DNA of 32,051 bases from Elusimicrobiota bacterium. GTDB lineage: Bacteria; Elusimicrobiota; Elusimicrobia; UBA1565; UBA9628. Both the position numbers and the translations under genes were made by a program. The DNA is taken from contig JACQAZ010000038.1 of NCBI GenBank assembly GCA_016194705.1, forward strand, positions 266,599-298,649. The letters run 5' to 3'. The notes under the pieces are model-generated. The model was not told the origin of the DNA. It saw nothing but the letters and a program-made list of their open reading frames with translations, and ran no database searches. This document shows positions 15,613-22,924 of this stretch, one piece after another; within the stretch, counting starts at the first letter, position 1, and each line of letters starts with the position of its first letter.

Positions 15613-15621
15613 TGATAGAAT
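15613..15621 (+). promoter_or_regulatory. extended -10 promoter for psd-pssA
   Basis: TG-A-TAGAAT (TG at 15613-15614, TAGAAT at 15616-15621) is a good extended -10 just after the stop of the membrane glycosyltransferase gene. No clear -35 is present. The element resembles the one at 7937-7945. Confidence 0.5.
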
Positions 15622-15677
15622 CGTAGTCCCATGACCGAAGGGAATGGTTGATCCCTTGGGTCTATTGGAAAGAAACC

Positions 15678-16331
15678 ATGGCCAAGCAAGGGCTCCAATA
15701 CGTCGTGCTGGGCGTCGTCCTCGACCTGGTCGGCGCCGCGGTCACCGTCGGCGGCATCGTCGGCCATCGCATCGAGGCGCTGGCGGCCGGGATCTCTCTG
15801 CTGGTCTTCGCCTCGGCCTACACCGCGTTCTGCGTCTACTTCTTCCGCGATCCCGAGCGCGCCCTGCCGACCGACGCCAAGAAGATCTACTCGCCCGGCG
15901 ACGGACGCGTCATGAGCGTGGCGCGCGAAGGCCCGGGAGACGTCGTCACCTTGCGCATCTTCCTCTCGGTCTTCGACGTGCACATACAGCGCGCCCCGTG
16001 CGCGGGGACCGTCGAGAAGGTCACGCACGTGGCGGGCAGCTTTGCCGCCGCGATGAAGGAGCAGGCCAAGGGCAACGAGCGCTGCGTCATGACGATCGTT
16101 CCGGAGGGCGGGCGCGAGCGGCTCGTCGTCGAGCAGATCGCCGGCCTCATCGCGCGGCGCATCGAGTGCTGGCCGCAGGCCGGCGCCAAGCTCAAGGCGG
16201 GAGAGCGCTACGGCATCATTCATTTCGGCTCGCAGGCCGCTGTCCATTTCCCGGCCGGCTCCCGCTGCACGGTGGCGCCTGGCGACCGCGTGGCCGGGGG
16301 ACTCACCGAGATCGGCGAATGGACAGGCTGA
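15678..16331 (+). CDS. psd: phosphatidylserine decarboxylase, short proenzyme form
   Basis: 217 residues from ATG 15678 (MAKQGLQYVVLG). A TTG at 15648 would add ten residues and has AAGGGA upstream, so it is a possible alternative. A hydrophobic N-terminal segment pair (about 9-55) is followed by YFFRDPERALP, SPGDGRVMSV, VFDVHIQRAP with H102, and IIHFGSQAAVHFP. In the last motif G184-S185 is the self-cleavage site that generates the pyruvoyl group. The enzyme makes phosphatidylethanolamine from phosphatidylserine in the inner membrane. This is the short type found together with pssA in many bacteria and archaea. It overlaps pssA by 13 bases, so precursor synthesis and decarboxylation are expressed together. 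Confidence 0.92.
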   Translation: MAKQGLQYVVLGVVLDLVGAAVTVGGIVGHRIEALAAGISLLVFASAYTAFCVYFFRDPERALPTDAKKIYSPGDGRVMSVAREGPGDVVTLRIFLSVFDVHIQRAPCAGTVEKVTHVAGSFAAAMKEQAKGNERCVMTIVPEGGRERLVVEQIAGLIARRIECWPQAGAKLKAGERYGIIHFGSQAAVHFPAGSRCTVAPGDRVAGGLTEIGEWTG

Positions 16332-17128
16332 CCCTCAAGAGGGGCGGCCAGGTCCTCGCGCCGTCCCTGTTCACGGTCGGCAACATGGGCTGCGGTTTTT
16401 ACGCCCTGCTGGCCGTGCACCGCGGAGAGTACGCCTCCTCGGCGACCGCCATCATCGTCGGGATGCTCTTCGACGCGCTCGACGGGCGGGTGGCGCGCCT
16501 GGTGCACGGCGAATCCTCCTTCGGCGTCGAATTCGACTCCCTCTCGGATTTTTTGACCTTCGGCATCGCGCCGGCCCACATGATGTACGGCTTCATCTTG
16601 AAGGACTACGGCGTCTGGGGCTATCCGATGGCGTTTATCTACGCGCTCTGCGGCGGCCTGCGCCTGGCGCGCTTCAACGCGGTGGCCCACGATAGCGGCG
16701 GGAGCAAGACGCATTTTACCGGGCTGCCGATCCCGGGCGGAGCGGGCGTGGTGGCCTCTTTCGTGCTGCTCTACCAGATCATTGAGGAAGGCCGTCCGGC
16801 GCACACCTGGAAATTCCTGATGGACCAGATTCCGGCTCTCTACGGCTTGGCGCCGGCGATGGTCCTGGTCAGCTCGTTCTTGATGATCTCGACGATCCCG
16901 TATCCGGCCTTCAAGCAGCCCAACGTCTTTCAGCCCCGGTCGGTCCGGGTCCTGCTCGGAGCCACCGCGGGCGCCGGGCTGATCTACATTTACCCGCAGA
17001 GCACCTTGTTCTGCTTGTTCTGGTGCTTCGCGCTTCTGGGTCCCGTGGGCTGGGTCATGAGGCTGTTCTGGCGGCTCATCGGCCGCGAGAAGCCAGTTCC
17101 ACCACCAGGGCCCGCCCATCCGTATTGA
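16319..17128 (+). CDS. pssA: CDP-diacylglycerol-serine O-phosphatidyltransferase
   Basis: 269 residues from ATG 16319, inside the end of psd. The CDP-alcohol phosphatidyltransferase signature D-x2-DG-x2-AR-x8-G-x3-D-x3-D is complete, spanning residues 52-77 (D52, D55, G56, A59, R60, G69, D73, D77). Several hydrophobic segments follow, as expected for an integral membrane enzyme. It condenses CDP-diacylglycerol with serine to make phosphatidylserine, the substrate of the upstream decarboxylase. Together they imply phosphatidylethanolamine membranes. Choice of serine over other alcohols is inferred from the pairing with psd. The last 53 bases overlap the convergent LssY_C-domain gene. Confidence 0.92.
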   Translation: MDRLTLKRGGQVLAPSLFTVGNMGCGFYALLAVHRGEYASSATAIIVGMLFDALDGRVARLVHGESSFGVEFDSLSDFLTFGIAPAHMMYGFILKDYGVWGYPMAFIYALCGGLRLARFNAVAHDSGGSKTHFTGLPIPGGAGVVASFVLLYQIIEEGRPAHTWKFLMDQIPALYGLAPAMVLVSSFLMISTIPYPAFKQPNVFQPRSVRVLLGATAGAGLIYIYPQSTLFCLFWCFALLGPVGWVMRLFWRLIGREKPVPPPGPAHPY

Positions 17129-17768
17129 AGGGGTAGCCCTTGTCGTTGGCTCCGCTTCTCGGGATCTGCGGCAGCGGCAGAAGACGGACCCCCTCGACGC
17201 CCGGCGCCGCGGCGAGGCTTGAGGCGACGAAGTCCCTCTCCCGGTCCATGTCGGGGTCCGGCCGGTGCGAGAGGTCGTACCAGCGCACCGAGAGGTCGTA
17301 GTCGCCGCTGCCCCACCAGACCTCGCGGCCGAGAACGTCCACGATCCCGGTCCTCCACAGCCGGAAGTGATGCCGGGTCGAGACCGGCTTGATCACCCGG
17401 ACCCAGTTCATGTCCTGGGTCCGGCCCATGAGCCGGTAGTCGTTCATCGGCGGAAAACGAGCGAGAGTCTTGCCCGAGAGGATGTCCTTGAGGACGCCGC
17501 GCGTCGAGCCCGCCACGCTCAGGGGCAGGCTTGTCCAGCCGGCTTTCTCGAGCGCCGAGCGCACCGCGCTCTCCGTGCCGAGGAAGATCAGGTTGAGGGC
17601 GTCGCCGGTCCGGCCGAAGCGGCCCTCGTTGCGCGGCGGAAGGGCGCGGTAGACCTCGGGCAGGTCGGAGGCGACGTGGCGCGGCGGCGCGGGCGCGGTG
17701 CCGGGGAGCAGGCGGTCCGAGAAGAGCAGCAGGACCGCGGCGGGCAGCGCGAGGACGGCTCTTTTCAC
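17076..17768 (-). CDS. LssY C-terminal-domain protein, exported or membrane-anchored
   Basis: 230 residues from GTG 17768, which overlaps the metG TGA as GTGA. The first 20 residues (KRAVLALPAAVLLLFSDRLL) form a signal peptide or membrane anchor. The rest matches the LssY_C pattern: DALNLIFLGTESAVRSALEKAGW, then LARFPPMNDYRLMGRTQDMN, STRHHFRLWRTG, EVWWGSGDYDLSVRW and DPDMDRERDFV. This domain is usually fused to a DedA-like or PAP2 phosphatase membrane protein. Here it stands alone. Its function is not established. The conserved His, Arg, Asp and Trp residues suggest it binds or acts on a lipid or phosphate compound, which is speculative. It is co-transcribed with metG. Confidence 0.7.
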   Translation of the reverse strand: MKRAVLALPAAVLLLFSDRLLPGTAPAPPRHVASDLPEVYRALPPRNEGRFGRTGDALNLIFLGTESAVRSALEKAGWTSLPLSVAGSTRGVLKDILSGKTLARFPPMNDYRLMGRTQDMNWVRVIKPVSTRHHFRLWRTGIVDVLGREVWWGSGDYDLSVRWYDLSHRPDPDMDRERDFVASSLAAAPGVEGVRLLPLPQIPRSGANDKGYPFNTDGRALVVELASRGR

Positions 17769-19294
17769 GTCTTGCGCGGGAACAGCGGCGGCCCTTTTTG
17801 GATCTTGCCGATCCCCTTTTCCTTGCCCTGCAGCACGTCCTCGGCCGACAAGGCGTCCGGGTATTGGCGCACGCCCAGGCGCGCCTGCATCTCGGCCATC
17901 TTGCGCGGCATGAAGGGCTCGATCCAGCCGCCGATGATGCGCAGGCACCAGACCACGTCGAACAGCAAAGTCTTGGCCTTCTCGTGGTCGGCGGGGTCCT
18001 TCGATTTGAACAGCTTCCAGGGCGCCTCGCTGTTGACGCGCTCGTTGAGCTGGCCGACGACCGACCAGATCACGCCGAGCGCGCCCGAAAAATCGAGCCG
18101 TTCCATGCAGGCGGCGTACTCGGCCGTGCGCGAGGCGACCTGCTTCGGGTAGAAGTCCTTCTCGGGGTTCGAGCGCGCGGGAAGCGCGCCCTTCATGTTG
18201 GCGTCGATGAGGTTCTCGACGCGCGAGACGAGGTTGCCGAGGTCGTTGGCGAGGTCGGCGTTGTAGCGGATTTTGAGGGTCTTGATCGAGAAGTCCCCGT
18301 CGTTTCCGAAGGGCATCTCGCGCAGGAGGAAGAAGCGGAAGGCGTCGACGCCGAATTCGCGGGTGATCTCGTAGGGGTCGACGAAGTTCCCCTTCGACTT
18401 GGACATCTTTTGTCCTTCCACCGTCCACCAGCCGTGCGCGAAGACCTTTAAAGGCAGCGGCAGACCCGCGGCCATGAGCATCGCCGGCCAGATGGCGGCG
18501 TGAAACCAATAGATCTCCTTGCCGACGATGTGCACGTCGGCGGGCCAGATGTCGTCGCAACCCGAGGCGGCCGAGACGTAGTTGAGGAGCGCGTCGAACC
18601 AGACATAGACGGTGTGCTCCGGGTCGTTGGGGACCGGGACGCCCCATTTGACCTTGGCGCGCGAGACCGAGATGTCCTGCAGGCCTTCCTTGACCCGCGA
18701 GAGGATCTCGTTGCCGCGGTGCTTGGGCGAAAGGAAATCCGGGTCGGCTTTGTAATGAGCGAGCAGACGCTCCTGGTATTTCGAGAGCTTGAAGAACCAG
18801 TTGTCCTCCTCGACGAGCGAGAGCTCCCGGTGGCAGTCGGGGTTCGGGCAGAGGCGCTTTCCGGTCTTGTGGTCCGGCGGGGCCTCCTTCTCGGTCCAAA
18901 AGGTCTCGTCCGAGACGCAGTAATAGCCGCTGTAGTGGCCCTTGTAGATGTCTCCGCTTTTGATGAGAGCGGCGAAGATCTCCTGGACTTTATCTTCATG
19001 CCGCGGCTCGGTGGTCCGGATGTAGTCGTCGAAGGTGATGTCGAGGTGCTTCCAGAGCTGCCGGAACTTCTCCGAGACCGCGTCGGCGAATTCCTGAGGA
19101 GATTTCCCAGCTTCCTTGGCGGCCTGCTCGATCTTGAGGCCGTGCTCGTCGGTGCCCGTCAGGAAATGGACGGCAGTGCCGCGGTGGCGGTAGAAGCGCG
19201 CCAGCACGTCGGCGGCGACGGTGGTGTAGGCGTGGCCGATGTGCGGGGCCGCGTTGATGTAGTAGATGGGCGTCGTGACGTAGAACTTCTTCAT
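17765..19294 (-). CDS. metG: methionyl-tRNA synthetase
   Basis: 509 residues. The class I signatures are PHIGH (17-21) and KMSKS (296-300). The connective zinc region has C126 and then CPNPDC (C149, C154), and TGTDEHGLKI is intact. The enzyme charges initiator and elongator tRNA-Met in the cytoplasm. The length corresponds to a form without the C-terminal tRNA-binding EMAP-like domain found in longer bacterial versions. It is downstream of holB, which it does not overlap, and has its own -10 whose bases include the holB stop codon. A plausible GGAAAGG ribosome-binding site lies a little further upstream than usual. It is followed by a translationally coupled LssY_C gene. Confidence 0.97.
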   Translation of the reverse strand: MKKFYVTTPIYYINAAPHIGHAYTTVAADVLARFYRHRGTAVHFLTGTDEHGLKIEQAAKEAGKSPQEFADAVSEKFRQLWKHLDITFDDYIRTTEPRHEDKVQEIFAALIKSGDIYKGHYSGYYCVSDETFWTEKEAPPDHKTGKRLCPNPDCHRELSLVEEDNWFFKLSKYQERLLAHYKADPDFLSPKHRGNEILSRVKEGLQDISVSRAKVKWGVPVPNDPEHTVYVWFDALLNYVSAASGCDDIWPADVHIVGKEIYWFHAAIWPAMLMAAGLPLPLKVFAHGWWTVEGQKMSKSKGNFVDPYEITREFGVDAFRFFLLREMPFGNDGDFSIKTLKIRYNADLANDLGNLVSRVENLIDANMKGALPARSNPEKDFYPKQVASRTAEYAACMERLDFSGALGVIWSVVGQLNERVNSEAPWKLFKSKDPADHEKAKTLLFDVVWCLRIIGGWIEPFMPRKMAEMQARLGVRQYPDALSAEDVLQGKEKGIGKIQKGPPLFPRKT

Positions 19295-19321
19295 CTGGGT
19301 GTCGGTGTCAGGCCTTTCCGT

Positions 19322-19327
19322 ATTATA
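19322..19327 (-). promoter_or_regulatory. -10 element for metG embedded in the holB stop
   Basis: Read on minus, 19327-19322 is TATAAT. Its central TAA (19325-19323) is also the holB stop codon. The metG ATG is at 19294, 27 bases further on. No -35 box is evident. Confidence 0.45.
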
Positions 19328-20243
19328 GCCCTTCCGTCTGCAGGCCCGCCAAAAGCAGCACGGTCCTGGGATCGGCGTTGGAGCGCAAGGCCTGGCGCAG
19401 GCGGGCCAGCTCCTTGAGCGGCCGCTCGATGAGGCCGAAGCTCAAGGCTCCGCGCAGGTGCTTCGCGCGCAGGCCCTGGGCCAAGGCGAAGAGGGCCAGC
19501 TCGACTTGGGTTCGCGCCAGATGCAGCTCGCGCGGCAGGGCGTCGGCGGCCTCGAGCGGCGCCAGCGGGCCGGCGGAGCCGGATGGTTCGGGCATTTGGG
19601 CCAGCTCCAAGGCCCTGCTGACCGAGCCCTCCGAGAGGGCCGAGAGCCGGGAAGCGTCCGCGATCCCTCGTTGCGCGAGCAGAGCCTCCACGGCCGACCG
19701 GGCCAGCGGGGAAAAGGCCACCGGGAAGCAGCGCGAGAGCACGGTCTTGGGGAGCCGGTCCTTTTGGGCCGTCACGAGGATCCACACGGTCCGGGGCGGC
19801 GGCTCCTCGAGGCTCTTGAGCAGGACGTTGGCCGCGGGCTCGGTCAGCGTGTGGGCCTCGCAGACGATCGCGGTCTTCCAGCGCCCCAGCATCGACTGCA
19901 GCTCCATGTCGCGGCGCAGATGCCGCAAGGTGTCGGCCTGCAGCAGCCGCTGCTTGGCCGCCTCTCCCTCGACGAGGCCCGCCTGATAGGCCGCGTCCGC
20001 GACTTGAACGTCCGGGTGCAGGCCCTTGTCGACGGCGGCGCAGTCCCCGCAGTCCCCGCACGGCTCGGCCGGAGCCTTTTTCTCCTCGCACAGCAAGGCC
20101 TTGGCGAACTCTCTCGCCATGAGAGTCTTGCCCACGCCTTCCAATCCGCTAAAGACAAGGGCCGAGGGGATGCGCTCGGCTGCCAGAAAGCCCTCGAGGA
20201 TCTTCGTGGCCCTGCGCTGCCCCTGCACTTTCGAAAAGCTCAT
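19323..20243 (-). CDS. holB: DNA polymerase III delta-prime subunit
   Basis: 306 residues of an AAA+ clamp-loader subunit. The Walker A motif is GLEGVGKT (33-40). The zinc module is C52 with PCGDCGDCAAVDKGLHPD (C62, C65, C68). The sensor and arginine region is present in LLKSLEEPPPRTVWILVTA and LSRCFPV (SRC motif). In the replisome this subunit helps load the sliding clamp. A complete Walker A is present, although many delta-prime subunits lack an ATP-binding site. That makes a gamma/tau-like (dnaX) relative worth ruling out, but the short length and tmk neighbour favour holB. The ATG overlaps the tmk TGA as ATGA (20243-20240). Confidence 0.9.
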   Translation of the reverse strand: MSFSKVQGQRRATKILEGFLAAERIPSALVFSGLEGVGKTLMAREFAKALLCEEKKAPAEPCGDCGDCAAVDKGLHPDVQVADAAYQAGLVEGEAAKQRLLQADTLRHLRRDMELQSMLGRWKTAIVCEAHTLTEPAANVLLKSLEEPPPRTVWILVTAQKDRLPKTVLSRCFPVAFSPLARSAVEALLAQRGIADASRLSALSEGSVSRALELAQMPEPSGSAGPLAPLEAADALPRELHLARTQVELALFALAQGLRAKHLRGALSFGLIERPLKELARLRQALRSNADPRTVLLLAGLQTEGL

Positions 20244-20851
20244 TCAAATAGGCGCTTGACGCGCTCGAAGAGCGCCGCGCTAAGCTCTGAGGCCGGTCTT
20301 CGTCCGTCGAGCACCAGCGCCGAGCGCGGTGCGAGCCGCTGATAGCCGAGCCGGACTTTTCTTCGAAAAGCCGCGGGCTCGCGCTCTAAGCGGTCGTGGC
20401 GTCGCGAGGCGTCGCGCGAGTCGAACTCGGAGGCGGGGAGGTCGAAGACCACCGTCAAGTCGGGCTTGAGGCCCCCCGTGGCCAGGGCGTTGGCGCGTTC
20501 GACGAGCCCGCGGTCGAGCCCGCGCGCGAAGCCCTGGTAGACCTCGGTGGACAGGGTGTAGCGCTCGCAGACGACGAGCCTCCCGGAGCGCAGCGCGGGA
20601 CGCAGGGTCTCCTCGGTGTGCTGAGCCCGAGCCGCCTCATAAAGAAGGAGCTCGGCCAACGGTTCGACCTTGTGGGCGGGATCGAGCAGGATGCGGCGGA
20701 TCTCCTCCGCGAAAGACGTGCCGCCGGGCTCGCGCGTGTGCAGGACCGGGACCTTGAGGGCCTTGAGCTTCTCGACGAGGCTGCGCGCCTGCGTCGACTT
20801 GCCCGACTTGTCGGGGCCTTCGAGGACGATGAAGCGGCCGCGTTTTCGCAC
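20240..20851 (-). CDS. tmk: thymidylate kinase
   Basis: 203 residues from GTG 20851. The P-loop is GPDKSGKST (12-20), with HTREPGGTSFAEEIR and the ERY motif (96-98) in place of the usual DRY, then SRRHDRLERE as the lid region. The enzyme phosphorylates dTMP to dTDP and so feeds DNA synthesis. The tmk-holB order is widespread in bacteria. The P-loop has Lys-Ser where bacterial enzymes usually have Gly-x, a small departure from the common form. The GTG lies 6 bases after an extended -10, so the transcript probably starts at or beside the start codon. It is followed without a gap by holB. Confidence 0.93.
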   Translation of the reverse strand: MRKRGRFIVLEGPDKSGKSTQARSLVEKLKALKVPVLHTREPGGTSFAEEIRRILLDPAHKVEPLAELLLYEAARAQHTEETLRPALRSGRLVVCERYTLSTEVYQGFARGLDRGLVERANALATGGLKPDLTVVFDLPASEFDSRDASRRHDRLEREPAAFRRKVRLGYQRLAPRSALVLDGRRPASELSAALFERVKRLFE

Positions 20852-20857
20852 CCGCAG

Positions 20858-20866
20858 ATTTTAGCA
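20858..20866 (-). promoter_or_regulatory. extended -10 promoter for tmk
   Basis: On minus, TG (20866-20865), C, then TAAAAT (20863-20858) form an extended -10. The tmk GTG begins at 20851, only 6 bases downstream, which predicts a leaderless or near-leaderless mRNA. Confidence 0.5.
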
Positions 20867-20874
20867 CATCGCCG

Positions 20875-20930
20875 CCGGTCAGCCGCCGCGCCAATTGGAA
20901 CTCCACAATCGCCGCGGGCGGCTGAACCGG
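20875..20930 (-). terminator. terminator-like hairpin after the secreted-protein gene
   Basis: An inverted repeat pairs ccggtcagccgcc (20875-20887) with ggcggctgaaccgg (20917-20930) with one bulge. Adjacent gcg/cgcg bases can extend the stem. It lies directly after the stop of the gene at 20949 and before the tmk promoter. There is no run of U, so strength as an intrinsic terminator is uncertain. Confidence 0.5.
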
Positions 20931-20948
20931 TTAGGTGGAAGCAGCGGA

Positions 20949-21443
20949 CTACTTGTGGCCTCTTCCCCTGCCTTTATTTTCGGGCTGATTGGAATTTGTC
21001 TCTTTGTTTCCGCTGTTCGCTGAGTCCGGAGTCGTAGGCTTTGCCGGTTGGTCTTGAGTCACCGGAGTCGCCGGAGCTTCGGGAGCCGCCGGGGTTTGGG
21101 GAGTCGCCGGGGCCTCGGCCTTCTGTTCATCGTTCTTCGCGGCAGGCTTGCGGTCCTCTTGCCGGTCACGGCCCTTATCCGCGTTGTGCTTGCCATGCCC
21201 CATCGTGCCGCTGGTTTCCTGCTTGCCCGTGTTAGCCCCGTTTTCAGCATTCCCTTTTCCCTTGTTCTTGCCGTGCGAGTGGAGCTCTCGCATGCGCTCG
21301 CCTTGCTGTCCGAATCTATTCTTCTCGGCGGTTTCCGACGGGTTTCCGGGCGAGCCGTGATCCTTTCCTTTTGCCGACGCCAAGAGCGGCAGAAGGAGCA
21401 CCATGCTCAACAGCGCCCAGCCGCTAAGTAGTTTCTTCATCAT
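20949..21443 (-). CDS. secreted low-complexity Lys/Gly/Asn/Pro-rich protein
   Basis: 164 residues. A signal peptide is clear: KK, a hydrophobic stretch LLSGWALLSMVLLLPLLASA, then cleavage near ASA-KG. The mature part has no hydrophobic segments. It has two zones: about 25-100 rich in Gly, Lys, His, Asn and charged residues, then about 105-164 with Pro/Ala/Thr repeats (APATPQTPAAPEAPATP). An exported, disordered protein is expected; function is unknown. The base composition is less GC-rich than the flanking genes. ATG 21440 (second codon) is better spaced from the strong AGGAGG (21453-21448) than ATG 21443. A TTGACT (21501-21496) may be its -35, but no good -10 follows. Confidence 0.65.
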   Translation of the reverse strand: MMKKLLSGWALLSMVLLLPLLASAKGKDHGSPGNPSETAEKNRFGQQGERMRELHSHGKNKGKGNAENGANTGKQETSGTMGHGKHNADKGRDRQEDRKPAAKNDEQKAEAPATPQTPAAPEAPATPVTQDQPAKPTTPDSANSGNKETNSNQPENKGRGRGHK

Positions 21444-21516
21444 ACGGCCTCCTGACCTATTCTTGCTTTGGCAATTAGGTCCTACTAATATTACGAGTCA
21501 ACCATCCACAAGTTCG

Positions 21517-21561
21517 CGTCTTCAGGCGCGACGGGTTCGCATCGATTTCCGCCTGACGACG
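21517..21561 (-). terminator. hairpin abutting the PilX-like gene stop
   Basis: Arms 21517-21528 and 21550-21561 pair over 12 positions with one mismatch (cgtcttcaggcg against cgcctgacgacg), with a 21-base loop. On minus it begins at the base after the TAG of the PilX-like gene. No U-tract follows, so it could be a terminator or a 3'-end stabilising structure. Confidence 0.4.
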
Positions 21562-22923
21562 CTATTGGGGCGGCGTGCCCCACTTCTTGACGACGACGTC
21601 CTGCCAGGACTGCCGCGCGAGGATGACCTGGGTCAGCTGGAGGCCCTTGGCGGCGTCGTCGCTGTAGTAGAACGTGGAATTTTGCGAGCTGGCGGTCATC
21701 GTGGTCGTTCCGAGGACGTACATGACGCCGTAGAAGTCGGTGCCGCCGCCGCCGCCGCCCTGGGCCATGTAGCCCGTCACGTAGAGCATGCCGTTCGAGA
21801 ACAATTGGCTGCTCTGGCAGTTCTTGGTCGAGCTGCAGGCCGACGGGGAGGTGTAGCTCGTGGAATTGAGGCCCGGGAAGGTGGCGGGCGCCGCGCTGTC
21901 GAAGGTGCTCGTGTAGTGGGGCCAGGCCAAAGCCGGTTCGCAGTACTGCTGCCAGGCCATCGCGGGCATCTTCATCGTGTAGTTGTGCGGGCCGTAGCCG
22001 AAGTTGCCAGCCGAGGTCGTCAGGTTGCCCATGATGACCATCGAGCCCTCGAAGTAGGCGCCGTGCGCCGAGCCGATGTTGATGCCGGTGTTGACGTAGA
22101 TGGTCGCACCCCCCGTCATTTGGGAGCCGTCGAAGTTGGGGTCGGTGCGGTAGTAGCAGCAGTCGTTGGCTGTCCCCGAGGTGCAGTCGGAGGCGAGGGC
22201 GCCCGCCGGGCAGCTGTAGGTCGAGGCCTTGGCGGCCTTGGCCTGGGAGGCGTAGTAGTTGAGGTCGATGACCGGAGAGGGGGGGATCGTCGTCTGGTAG
22301 GAATGCCACCAGCAGTTCGAGCCGTCGGCGTTGGGGGGATTGGGATCGGTGTCGAGGCCGTAGACGGCGCCCGCCGAATAGAGCGAGGGCCAGGTGTAGG
22401 CGCTGTTGGTCTGGTAGAGGGGTGTGATCGCGCTGGGGCTGATGATCGAGCCCCATTCGACGTTGACCTTGCCGCCCATGTCGACGCCCGCCACGCCGAA
22501 GATCGCGTTGCCGGTCATGGGGGCGTTGGAATAGACGGCCTTGATGCCGCGCACCTCCTTCTTGAGGTTGTCGCGGCCGATCGCGATGATCGTGGCCTGT
22601 TGGGACAGGGGGCCGCTCGTGATCGAGATCGTGTAGGTGCCTCCCTCGACGTCGGTGAACTCCTTGTCGAACTTGTAGTTGGTGAGCGGCGCGTTGGCGC
22701 CGCCGAGCATGAGCGTGACCCAGGTCTGCGTCGAGAGCGAGATCTCGAGATAGCCCTTCTCGATGCCGGCCTCGGACATGTGGAAGGCCCGGGTGGTCTC
22801 GGCCTGCTTGGCGGTCCAGACCGATTCGCGCTGGACGTAGAACACCATGAGCGGGACCAAGGTCATCATGATCATCAGGATGATCAGCACCAGCGCCAGG
22901 ACCTGGCCGTTTCTTTTTTTCAT
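21562..22923 (-). CDS. PilX-like pilus assembly or minor pilin protein
   Basis: 453 residues. The N-terminus (MKKRNGQVLALVLIILMIMM) is a short basic stretch plus a transmembrane helix at about 7-29, followed by ESVWTAKQAETTRAFHMSEAGIEKGY. That is the PilX_N pattern of a helix and the AEAG-type motif. The rest is a large extracellular domain rich in Ser, Thr, Tyr and Asn, with several Cys pairs (CSSTKNC, DCCYY) that may form disulfides. A glycine run QGGGGGGTDF is present. Such proteins are minor components of type IV pili or pseudopili and affect adhesion or fibre assembly. It is the last gene of the operon, one base after the PilW-like stop. Confidence 0.75.
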   Translation of the reverse strand: MKKRNGQVLALVLIILMIMMTLVPLMVFYVQRESVWTAKQAETTRAFHMSEAGIEKGYLEISLSTQTWVTLMLGGANAPLTNYKFDKEFTDVEGGTYTISITSGPLSQQATIIAIGRDNLKKEVRGIKAVYSNAPMTGNAIFGVAGVDMGGKVNVEWGSIISPSAITPLYQTNSAYTWPSLYSAGAVYGLDTDPNPPNADGSNCWWHSYQTTIPPSPVIDLNYYASQAKAAKASTYSCPAGALASDCTSGTANDCCYYRTDPNFDGSQMTGGATIYVNTGINIGSAHGAYFEGSMVIMGNLTTSAGNFGYGPHNYTMKMPAMAWQQYCEPALAWPHYTSTFDSAAPATFPGLNSTSYTSPSACSSTKNCQSSQLFSNGMLYVTGYMAQGGGGGGTDFYGVMYVLGTTTMTASSQNSTFYYSDDAAKGLQLTQVILARQSWQDVVVKKWGTPPQ

Positions 22924-22924
22924 G

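Noticed and set aside
15644..16318. N-terminal extension of PssA (494 residues)
   Set aside because: The extra part is a shifted reading of psd; the family start and motif fit ATG 16319.
17769..18899. N-terminal extension of the LssY_C protein across metG (607 residues)
   Set aside because: It is an out-of-frame reading of metG. The signal peptide begins at GTG 17768 with a GTGA overlap.
21733..21765. Repeat-driven phase variation in the glycine run of the PilX-like gene
   Set aside because: The run is made of mixed codons in frame (period 3), so length changes would not shift the frame.
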